A stretch of 7,330 nucleotides of DNA, taken from the NCBI GenBank assembly GCA_029941485.1, contig JAPYOZ010000042.1:1-7330 (forward strand), in the 5' to 3' direction. Position numbers and translations under genes: made by a program. Under the pieces are notes generated by a model that was not told the origin of the DNA, searched no databases, and saw only the letters and a list, made by a program, of their open reading frames with translations. Source of the stretch: Gammaproteobacteria bacterium. Its GTDB lineage: Bacteria > Pseudomonadota > Gammaproteobacteria > PS1 > Pseudothioglobaceae. Numbering within the stretch: the first letter of the stretch is position 1; each line of letters begins with the position of its first letter. This document shows, in pieces, positions 1 to 5,408 of this stretch.

Positions 1-206
1 GCTTGAGTGTTTATCCTTCTCAGGCGAACTTTATTCTGTTTAGAGCGCCTGGCGCAAATGAGTTATTTGAAACATTAAAGTCCAAAGGGGTATTGATTAA
101 AAATTTATCGTCAGCCCAAGGTTTGACTGATTGTCTACGTGTTACGGTAGGAAGTAAAGAAGAAAATAATTCATTTATTAATATTGTGAAAAATTATTAT
201 GGTTAA
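1..206 (+). CDS. hisC: Histidinol-phosphate aminotransferase, C-terminal part (partial)
   Basis: Only the last 67 codons are present; the frame is open to the left edge of the window, and the first two bases belong to a split codon. HisC is a cytosolic PLP enzyme that transfers an amino group between glutamate and imidazole-acetol phosphate to give histidinol phosphate. The visible part matches the family's small C-terminal domain: a VYPSQANFILFRA segment, then a KGVLIKNLS strand, then CLRVTVGSKEEN, whose Arg is the conserved substrate-carboxylate/phosphate contact of class I/II aminotransferases. The PLP lysine lies outside the window. The leftmost TTG at position 3 is an internal Leu codon, not a start. 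The stop overlaps the next gene by 8 nt, and hisB and hisH follow in the same unit, which supports HisC over other aminotransferases of this fold. Confidence 0.88.
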   Translation, partial: LSVYPSQANFILFRAPGANELFETLKSKGVLIKNLSSAQGLTDCLRVTVGSKEENNSFINIVKNYYG

Positions 207-939
207 TAATAAAGCGTTAGCTGAATATTGCGACGATTATTTAAGTAAAGATAAATTTGACGATTATTGCCCTAATGGTTTGCAGGTCGAAGGTAAGGGC
301 GATATTAGTAAAATTATCTCTGGTGTGAGCGCCAATCTTGATTTGATTGAACGTGCGATTGATGAAAGTGCCGATGCCTTGTTTGTGCATCATGGATTCT
401 TTTGGAAAAATGAAGCGTTAGTTTTAACCGGCATTAAGAAAAACAGAATTAAAGCTTTGTTAGAAAGCGAAATTAATTTATTTGCTTATCACTTGCCACT
501 CGACGCACATCCAATTGTAGGTAATAATATTCAGTTAGCCATGCGGTTGAACATTCAAAATCCAACACCAATTGGCGATACCTTGGTTTGGCAGGGCGAA
601 GTAAATTCAACACTTGCAAGTGTGTCACAAGCAGTAAAGAAAGTAACTGAGCGCACTCCTTTAGTTTTTGGCGATGATAACAAAGTAATCAATAAGATTG
701 CTTGGTGCAGTGGCGGTGCTCAGAGTTACATTGAGCATGCGATTGAGATAGGCGCCGATTGTTTTATCACTGGTGAGGTGTCAGAACAAATTCCAGCCAT
801 TGCCAAAGAGAATAACATTGCTTTTATTTCAGCAGGGCATCATGCAACTGAGCGTTATGGTGTGCAGGCTTTATGCCAACATTTGAGTCAGAAATTCGAC
901 CTTAAGCATCAATTCATTGATATTGACAATCAAGTATAA
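199..939 (+). CDS. ybgI: NIF3/YbgI family dinuclear metal-binding protein (DUF34)
   Basis: This 246-residue protein matches the length of E. coli YbgI (about 247). The family forms a hexameric ring with a dinuclear metal site per subunit; it is often labelled GTP cyclohydrolase 1 type 2, but its cellular role is not settled. Metal-ligand motifs are all present: HHG at residues 64-66, YHLPLDAH at 97-104 (H98, D102) and GHHATER at 213-219 (H215, E218). An N-terminal NGLQVEG (26-32) and CSGGAQ (170-175) are also family hallmarks. The ATG lies inside the end of hisC (8-nt overlap) without a convincing Shine-Dalgarno sequence, so translational coupling to hisC is likely. Its position between hisC and asd shows co-expression with amino-acid biosynthesis but does not by itself assign a reaction. 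Confidence 0.9.
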   Translation: MVNNKALAEYCDDYLSKDKFDDYCPNGLQVEGKGDISKIISGVSANLDLIERAIDESADALFVHHGFFWKNEALVLTGIKKNRIKALLESEINLFAYHLPLDAHPIVGNNIQLAMRLNIQNPTPIGDTLVWQGEVNSTLASVSQAVKKVTERTPLVFGDDNKVINKIAWCSGGAQSYIEHAIEIGADCFITGEVSEQIPAIAKENNIAFISAGHHATERYGVQALCQHLSQKFDLKHQFIDIDNQV

Positions 940-974
940 TACGCTTGATTTTATAATTTTCATTTTCTACACTT

Positions 975-2000
975 ATGAGTAAAAAATTTAATGTTGCCGT
1001 TGTTGGTGCAACAGGCGCTGTGGGCGAAACAATCCTTTCTATTTTAGAGCAGCGTAATTTTCCTATTGATAATTTATACCCATTAGCCAGTGCAAATTCG
1101 GCGGGTAAAAAAGTATTTTGTCAGGGAAAAAGTTGGACAGTGCAAGATTTAGATGCCTTTGATTTTTCTCAAGCACAAATCGGTTTGTTCTCAGCCGGTG
1201 GTAATATCTCTGAAAAATACGCACCCATTGCTGCTGAATCAGGTTGTGTGGTGATTGACAATACGGCGCATTTTCGCCGTGATGAAGACATTCCTTTGGT
1301 GGTTCCAGAAGTCAATCCTCATGCAATTGCAGGCTATACAAAGCGTAATATTATCGCCAATCCTAATTGCTCAACCATTCAAATGCTGGTAGCGCTTAAG
1401 CCAATTTATGATGCAGTGGGCATTGAGCGTATTAATGTCGCTACTTACCAAGCGGTGTCAGGCTCTGGCAAGGAAGCTATTTCTGAGTTAATTAACCAGA
1501 CTACTAAACTGCTTGGTGGCGATACCAATGTTGATGTTGAAGTGTACCCAAAGCAAATTGCTTTTAATGTGATTCCACACATTGATGTATTCCAAGAAAA
1601 TGGCTACACCAAAGAAGAAATGAAAATGGTGTGGGAAACTCAGAAAATTTTCGAAGATGAAAACATCTTAGTTAATCCAACAGCAGTGCGTGTGCCAGTA
1701 ATTTACGGCCATTCTGAAGCAATTAATATTGAAACCAAGAAAAAAATTAGCGCCCAAGAAGCGACTGAGATTTTATCAAAAGCAAACGGTGTAACGGTGA
1801 TGGATAAGCGTGAAGATGGCGGTTATGCAACACCATTTGTAGAGGCAACTAATCATGACGATACATTTGTGAGTCGTATTCGTGAAGACATATCTCATGA
1901 GAAAGGTCTCAACTTATGGGTAGTTTCTGATAATATTCGAAAAGGCGCAGCACTGAACAGTATTCAAATTGCTGAAATTTTGATTAAAGAGTATCTATAG
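975..2000 (+). CDS. asd: Aspartate-semialdehyde dehydrogenase
   Basis: This enzyme reduces L-4-aspartyl phosphate with NADPH to aspartate semialdehyde, the branch point to lysine/diaminopimelate, methionine and threonine. The protein has 341 residues, fitting the shorter ASADH subgroup rather than the roughly 367-residue E. coli type. Visible motifs are the dinucleotide-binding loop GATGAVG (11-17), [12 protein letters not shown] (73-84), the nucleophile C132 in NPNCSTIQ (129-136), TYQAVSGSG (157-165) with Q159, and the substrate Arg and general-base His in [11 protein letters not shown] (238-248; R239, H246). The C-terminal [20 protein letters not shown] (315-334) is also typical. The gene starts 35 nt after the NIF3-family gene and ends 10 nt before hisB. 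No Shine-Dalgarno sequence precedes the ATG, but [14 protein letters not shown] fits the family start well. No oddity is seen in the coding sequence. Confidence 0.96.
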   Translation: MSKKFNVAVVGATGAVGETILSILEQRNFPIDNLYPLASANSAGKKVFCQGKSWTVQDLDAFDFSQAQIGLFSAGGNISEKYAPIAAESGCVVIDNTAHFRRDEDIPLVVPEVNPHAIAGYTKRNIIANPNCSTIQMLVALKPIYDAVGIERINVATYQAVSGSGKEAISELINQTTKLLGGDTNVDVEVYPKQIAFNVIPHIDVFQENGYTKEEMKMVWETQKIFEDENILVNPTAVRVPVIYGHSEAINIETKKKISAQEATEILSKANGVTVMDKREDGGYATPFVEATNHDDTFVSRIREDISHEKGLNLWVVSDNIRKGAALNSIQIAEILIKEYL

Positions 2001-2010
2001 AAAAATAAAA

Positions 2011-2592
2011 ATGATTAAAGTATCAAGAAAAACTAACGAAACAGACATTAATGTCGAACTCAATTTGTATGGCACAGGTCAAGCAAGTATTGATACTGGC
2101 GTTCCATTTTTAGACCACATGCTGGATCAAATTGCACGTCACGGTTTAATGGATTTAAACATTAAGTGCGATGGCGACACACACATTGACGATCACCACA
2201 GTGTTGAGGACATTGGCATTACGATAGGACAGGCTTTCACTCAAGCAGTGGGCGACAAAAAAGGATTTACCCGTTATGGCCACGCTTACGTGCCACTTGA
2301 CGAGGCACTCTCACGTGTGGTTTTGGATCTTTCTGGTCGTCCTGGTTTAGAGCTCAATGTTAGTTTTACTCGTGCAATGATCGGTACTTTTGATGTGGAT
2401 CTTATTGGTGAATTTTTCCAAGGGTTTGTTAATCATGCGCTCATTACTTTGCACATTGATAATTTGCGCGGGGTGAATGCTCACCACCAGGCAGAAACTA
2501 TCTTTAAGGCTTTTGGTAGGGCATTGAGAATGGCAGTCACTCTAGACGAGCGTCAAGCCGGTGTAATTCCTTCAACCAAAGGTTCTTTGTAA
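2011..2592 (+). CDS. hisB: Imidazoleglycerol-phosphate dehydratase (monofunctional)
   Basis: HisB dehydrates imidazole glycerol phosphate to imidazole-acetol phosphate, the step just before HisC. This 193-residue protein is the stand-alone dehydratase; the histidinol-phosphatase domain fused to it in E. coli is absent, so that step must be done by another protein. Both Mn-binding repeats are intact: FLDHML (33-38) with [11 protein letters not shown] (60-70), and [11 protein letters not shown] (141-151) with [19 protein letters not shown] (154-172). The C-terminus PSTKGSL is the usual family ending. It lies 10 nt after asd and 14 nt before hisH. The spacer upstream is A-rich with no clear Shine-Dalgarno motif. 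The first residues ([13 protein letters not shown]) align with the family's first beta strand, supporting the start. Confidence 0.97.
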   Translation: MIKVSRKTNETDINVELNLYGTGQASIDTGVPFLDHMLDQIARHGLMDLNIKCDGDTHIDDHHSVEDIGITIGQAFTQAVGDKKGFTRYGHAYVPLDEALSRVVLDLSGRPGLELNVSFTRAMIGTFDVDLIGEFFQGFVNHALITLHIDNLRGVNAHHQAETIFKAFGRALRMAVTLDERQAGVIPSTKGSL

Positions 2593-2606
2593 ATAGGTCT
2601 TTAACC

Positions 2607-3224
2607 ATGCAAAGTATTGCAATTGTTGATTACGGCATGGGCAATGTGCGCAGTGTGCAAAAAGCCATTGAGCACGTTTCTCCTGATGATGAAGTTATTC
2701 TGACCGATGATGCCGAGCTAATCAACAACGCTGATCGCATAGTATTTCCTGGTCAAGGCGCAATGGGTGCTTGTATGCAGGCGCTTAATAACCATGGATT
2801 GGTTGATGTGATTAAATCCTGTGCACATGAAAAACCATTTTTAGGTATTTGCTTAGGTTTGCAGTTGCTGTTCGATCATAGTGAGGAAAATGACGGTACT
2901 GATGGCCTGTCCATCATTTCTGGGGATGTGATTAAGTTTCCAAAAAATAATCTTAAAATTCCACACATGGGTTGGAATACCGTTAAACACACGATGGACC
3001 ACCCACTTTGGCACAACATTGATGACAACGCTCGTTTTTATAGTGTGCACAGTTATTACGTCAAGGAATCGGATGCCAGTATAGTGGCTGGGTCAACCAA
3101 TTATGGCATTGACTTTACTTGTGCGATTGCAAAAGATAATATGTTCGCTGTTCAGTTTCACCCTGAAAAATCACAACACGATGGATTGCAGTTACTGACT
3201 AATTTTGTTAATTGGAAAGGCTAG
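2607..3224 (+). CDS. hisH: Imidazole glycerol phosphate synthase, glutaminase subunit
   Basis: HisH is the class I glutamine amidotransferase that supplies ammonia to HisF for closure of the imidazole ring, releasing AICAR. The 205-residue length is normal. The catalytic triad is visible: C82 in GICLGLQLLF (80-89), and H185 and E187 in QFHPEKSQ (183-190). The N-terminal IAIVDYGMGNVRS (4-16), the oxyanion region FPGQGAMG (47-54), IPHMGWN (118-124) and YSVHSYY (145-151) are HisH-specific. It is the last gene of the plus-strand unit: hisA and hisF, which often follow hisH, are not here and would have to lie elsewhere. The stop TAG is part of a CTAG whose complementary TAG ends the convergent kinase gene, so the two coding regions overlap by 4 nt. 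Confidence 0.97.
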   Translation: MQSIAIVDYGMGNVRSVQKAIEHVSPDDEVILTDDAELINNADRIVFPGQGAMGACMQALNNHGLVDVIKSCAHEKPFLGICLGLQLLFDHSEENDGTDGLSIISGDVIKFPKNNLKIPHMGWNTVKHTMDHPLWHNIDDNARFYSVHSYYVKESDASIVAGSTNYGIDFTCAIAKDNMFAVQFHPEKSQHDGLQLLTNFVNWKG

Positions 3225-4060
3225 CTTATTAATTGTTTGGCGCAATTCATTACATTGGCATGATAGCCAACACCAAAAATATTCAAATGATTTAAGTAGT
3301 GATACAGCATGTACAGTGGTTTTCTATCGTTAAACCCATCGTCCAGTGGATAGACTTCATTGTAACTATCATAAAAAACACTTGAAAACCCACCAAACAT
3401 AAAAGTAAGCGCAAAATCTATTTCTCGATGTCCATAGTAACTAGCAGTATCGATAAAATATGGATTATTTTTCCCACTCAATACATTTCCTGACCACAAA
3501 TCTCCATGTAATAATGCAGGTTTGATATTATCATCCAATAAATATTCCAATGTATTTTTTATTTTGAGCAGTTGCTGGTATTCGTCTTGAGTGAGTAGTT
3601 TGTTTTTAAACCCAAGCTCAATTTGGAAAAGCAATCGATATTTCCAGTAAAATTCTGACCAATTGCTAATTTTTTGATCAACTCCATTAAGTTGTGGCGT
3701 TTGCCCGATTTTATTATCAAAATGAAAACCAAAATATTCGTGTGTATTTTTATGCAGTTTAGCAAGTTCAGCGCTCATTTGTGTTTGCACGTTTGGGTTG
3801 TTAGCTGTCTCAATCCATTCGAGTATAAGGCAATGTTCACAAACACCTAATACTTTAGGCGTATGAATGGTTTTCCCTAATAAGGCCAACTCCTTGCCTT
3901 CATGAATGAGTTGTTGGTTGGCGCTAGATTGGTATTTAATAAACACTTGATTGCCATCACTTAGTGTAACTTGATAGGCTTCAAACAATCCTGTGCCCAC
4001 CGACTGTTTACTAACGACTGTTTGTTTTAAGTGTTTTTCAATGTGCGTTTCAATTGACAT
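3221..4060 (-). CDS. Fructosamine kinase family protein (FN3K/YniA-like)
   Basis: This 279-residue protein has the aminoglycoside-phosphotransferase-like kinase fold and belongs to the fructosamine-3-kinase family. Members phosphorylate sugar adducts on proteins or small amines (fructosamine or ribulosamine), making the adduct unstable; the exact bacterial substrate is often unknown. Visible signatures are a loop VGTGLFEAYQV (21-31), the ATP-binding lysine in FIKYQ (K42), the HEGKEL helix (53-58), the catalytic HGDLWSGN (185-192; D186), a metal-binding FIDTAS (202-207; D204), and the family-specific YYGHREIDFALT (208-219), FGGF (222-225) and LYHYLNHLNIFGVGY (252-266). It starts 4 nt after the stop of the displaced DUF1841 tail, with no Shine-Dalgarno sequence at useful spacing (an AAGGAA lies about 19 nt away), so coupling to upstream translation is plausible. 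Family is confident; substrate is not. Confidence 0.9.
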   Translation of the reverse strand: MSIETHIEKHLKQTVVSKQSVGTGLFEAYQVTLSDGNQVFIKYQSSANQQLIHEGKELALLGKTIHTPKVLGVCEHCLILEWIETANNPNVQTQMSAELAKLHKNTHEYFGFHFDNKIGQTPQLNGVDQKISNWSEFYWKYRLLFQIELGFKNKLLTQDEYQQLLKIKNTLEYLLDDNIKPALLHGDLWSGNVLSGKNNPYFIDTASYYGHREIDFALTFMFGGFSSVFYDSYNEVYPLDDGFNDRKPLYMLYHYLNHLNIFGVGYHANVMNCAKQLIS

Positions 4061-4064
4061 TGAT

Positions 4065-4166
4065 TTATTTTTTAGATTGTTCCTTTAGACAACGAACGTA
4101 CGCTTGATGATCCATCGGCGTATTATTTTTTTGCGATGAGAATATCATCTCAGCTATGCAATCCAT
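4065..4166 (-). pseudogene. Displaced 3' end of a DUF1841 gene (34-codon remnant)
   Basis: On the minus strand an ATG at 4166-4164 opens 33 codons ending at TAA 4067-4065. The first 22 residues (from MDCIAEMIF to MDHQA) are identical in sequence to the C-terminal part of the intact DUF1841 protein encoded at 4257-4676, because the DNA at 4102-4167 is an exact copy. The following residues, YVRCLKEQSKK, are homologous to but different from the intact gene's YINCLKSVSK; over the last 12 codons I count about 20 of 36 identical bases. Directly upstream, in frame, is a TAG at 4169-4167, so the remnant is cut off from a full gene. It sits 4 nt before the kinase start, the spacing expected of an original gene neighbour, which suggests this is the old native 3' end. 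It may still be translated as a short peptide, but a function is not implied. Confidence 0.8.
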
Positions 4167-4167
4167 C
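4102..4167 (-). repeat. 66-bp exact direct repeat, copy 1 (in the DUF1841 remnant)
   Basis: Comparing base by base, positions 4102-4167 equal 4291-4356 with no mismatch, at an offset of 189 bp. This copy includes the run of seven T's and the segment starting GCTTGATGATCCATCGG. Identity stops abruptly on both sides: toward the kinase the two copies continue as diverged but alignable gene tails, and toward nth this copy enters the inverted-repeat segment. Confidence 0.97.
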
Positions 4168-4170
4168 TAC

Positions 4171-4258
4171 GAGGCAATTCCTCACGCCAACAACAAGTAA
4201 ATAAACGTCAAAAAATTCATACCATTTTCAATAAGTTAAGTTCGGGAGGTTTTGCCTC
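4171..4258. repeat. Short segment bounded by imperfect inverted repeats, MITE-like
   Basis: The left arm GAGGCAATTCCTCACG (4171-4186) pairs with the right arm CGGGAGGTTTTGCCTC (4243-4258); 13 of 16 positions are complementary. Each arm is also a small palindrome by itself, GAGG-CAATT-CCTC and GAGG-TTTTG-CCTC, so the segment could form two small hairpins or one long stem with a 56-nt loop. The interior is AT-rich with no coding potential. I see no target-site duplication at the edges and no transposase, so a mobile miniature element is only a hypothesis. The segment lies exactly between the two 66-bp repeats, together with the new end of the DUF1841 gene, which suggests it arrived with the insertion. 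Confidence 0.55.
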
Positions 4259-4676
4259 ATTTGGAAACAGATTTTAAACAATTAATATAAGCTTGATGAT
4301 CCATCGGCGTATTATTTTTTTGCGATGAGAATATCATCTCAGCTATGCAATCCATCATCTTATGCTCTACCTCATGAGGGTCTTTAACTTTGTTAAGTAT
4401 CTTTTGATAATACTCATTAATGCCAAGTGGTTGATTAATTGAAAACTGCTCTCTGAGTGACAAGTGTAAGTTAATATGCAAAAAAGGATTGACTTCACCT
4501 TGTTCTGGAAAGTAGTCAGATTCCACATTTTGAATAAGCTTATGGTACTCTGGATGCATCTTAATAACTTGTGTGAGCTGATCCTCTAAAGGATCGAGTG
4601 GCTTTTTATCTAAGAATTTTTGCCATGCGTTGGCAAGGAATTGTCGTTGCTCAGTTCTATCTTGAGTATAGAACAC
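4257..4676 (-). CDS. DUF1841 family protein
   Basis: This protein of 139 residues is recognisable as DUF1841, a small proteobacterial family of unknown function commonly found beside nth. Visible family features are the N-terminal MFYTQDRTEQRQFLANAWQK region, PLDPLEDQL (27-35), the HPEYHKLI helix start (50-57), NPFLHINLHLSLREQF (63-78) and a C-terminal helix around HEVEHKMMDCIAEMIF with several His/Glu residues. There is no signal peptide or membrane segment, so it is probably cytosolic. The start is GTG (4676-4674): an in-frame TAA lies two codons upstream, so no ATG extension is possible. It begins 8 nt after the nth stop, indicating one transcript. The last 11 residues and the TGA stop lie on the inserted segment described at 4102-4290, so the C-terminus differs from the displaced one. 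Function unknown. Confidence 0.9.
   Translation of the reverse strand: MFYTQDRTEQRQFLANAWQKFLDKKPLDPLEDQLTQVIKMHPEYHKLIQNVESDYFPEQGEVNPFLHINLHLSLREQFSINQPLGINEYYQKILNKVKDPHEVEHKMMDCIAEMIFSSQKNNTPMDHQAYINCLKSVSK
4291..4356 (-). repeat. 66-bp exact direct repeat, copy 2 (inside the intact DUF1841 gene)
   Basis: This copy is the partner of 4102-4167 and encodes 22 residues near the C-terminus of the intact DUF1841 protein. Beyond it, toward the 3' end of the gene, the remaining 11 codons and the stop differ from the tail next to the kinase. The exact identity of 66 bp, set against about 55 percent identity of the adjoining tails, argues for a recent recombination or integration event rather than an old tandem duplication. 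Confidence 0.97.
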
Positions 4677-4684
4677 TGCTTAAT

Positions 4685-5317
4685 TTATAAGTTTTTCTCT
4701 TCGTATTCACAAAGATCCAGCAATATACACTCATTGCATAGCGGGGAACGCGCCTTACAAGTATAACGACCATGCAGAATCATTAAATGGTGTGCAGGCA
4801 CTCTAAATTCATCAGGAATGAATTTGACTAATTTTTTCTCTACTTCTAATACAGTCTTTCCACTTGCAATTGCAGTGCGATTAGCCACGCGATAGATGTG
4901 CGTATCAACCGCAATGGTTGGATGACCAAAGGCAGTGTTGAGTACCACGTTTGCAGTTTTTCGACCAACACCCGGTAGTGCTTCTAGTTCTTTGCGAGTC
5001 TCAGGCACGGCAGCATCGTATTTTTCAATTAGAATTTTACAAGCTTGAATAATATGCTTGGCTTTTGAATTAAACAAGCCAATGGTTTTAATGGTGTTTC
5101 TTAACGTGTTTTCACCCAATTCAAAAATTGCTTCAGGTGTGTTTGCGATAGGAAATAACTTGTCGGTAACCTTGTTGACACTTTTATCAGTAGCTTGTGC
5201 TGATAATGTGACTGCAACTAGCAGCTCAAAAGGGGTGTTGTAATTTAATTCTGTGGTTGGATTAGGTATCTTTTTCAATAACCTTTCAAACATTTCAAAA
5301 CGAGTCTCGGCGTTCAT
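4685..5317 (-). CDS. nth: Endonuclease III (DNA glycosylase/AP lyase)
   Basis: Nth removes oxidised pyrimidines from DNA and cleaves the abasic strand by beta-elimination, in base-excision repair. At 210 residues it is co-linear with E. coli Nth (211). Visible are NPTTELNYNTPFELLVA (19-35), LSAQATDKSVN (38-48), the helix-hairpin-helix LPGVGRKTANVVLN (114-127) with the catalytic lysine K120, the catalytic aspartate D138 in VDTHIYRVANR (137-147), and the four cysteines of the [4Fe-4S] cluster with spacing C-X6-C-X2-C-X5-C (C187, C194, C197, C203). The ATG start matches the family, and a purine-rich stretch GAAGAGAAGA lies just upstream. It is the first gene of a unit with DUF1841 and, after the insertion region, the kinase. 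All key residues are intact, so it should be active. Confidence 0.97.
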   Translation of the reverse strand: MNAETRFEMFERLLKKIPNPTTELNYNTPFELLVAVTLSAQATDKSVNKVTDKLFPIANTPEAIFELGENTLRNTIKTIGLFNSKAKHIIQACKILIEKYDAAVPETRKELEALPGVGRKTANVVLNTAFGHPTIAVDTHIYRVANRTAIASGKTVLEVEKKLVKFIPDEFRVPAHHLMILHGRYTCKARSPLCNECILLDLCEYEEKNL

Positions 5318-5351
5318 TCTTCTCTTCGGTTGAATTTCTTAATTGACAAAA

Positions 5352-5357
5352 ATTATA
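5352..5357 (-). promoter_or_regulatory. Possible -10 element for the nth unit
   Basis: On the minus strand the hexamer TATAAT lies about 35 nt upstream of the nth ATG, in the 91-nt gap after sbcB. Position and perfect match to the sigma-70 -10 box fit a promoter for nth-DUF1841. No good -35 box is seen at 16-18 bp, and there is no TG extension, so in an AT-rich genome this may be chance. Confidence 0.3.
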
Positions 5358-5408
5358 CCCGAATAGAGTCGAAAATATTTAATTAATGAATGTGTATAAC
5401 AAACAACC

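Noticed and set aside
923..957. TTGACA at 923-928 and two TATAAT hexamers at 935-940 and 952-957, before asd
   Set aside because: Each hexamer is perfect, but the spacers are 6 and 23 bp, neither workable for a sigma-70 promoter. An internal asd promoter using 952-957 alone is possible but unsupported.
1842..1848. Another GAGGCAA, as in the inverted-repeat arm
   Set aside because: It lies inside asd coding sequence without the CCTC partner; a 7-base match is expected by chance.
2853..3050. Minus-strand open frame of 65 codons within hisH
   Set aside because: It is fully inside an intact hisH in another frame, with no recognisable domain.
4168..4290. Integron attC site between the repeated gene ends
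   Set aside because: A GTTRRRY-type match (GTTAAGT at 4235-4241) exists, but there is no matching RYYYAAC core at the other end, and the inverted arms do not have attC architecture.
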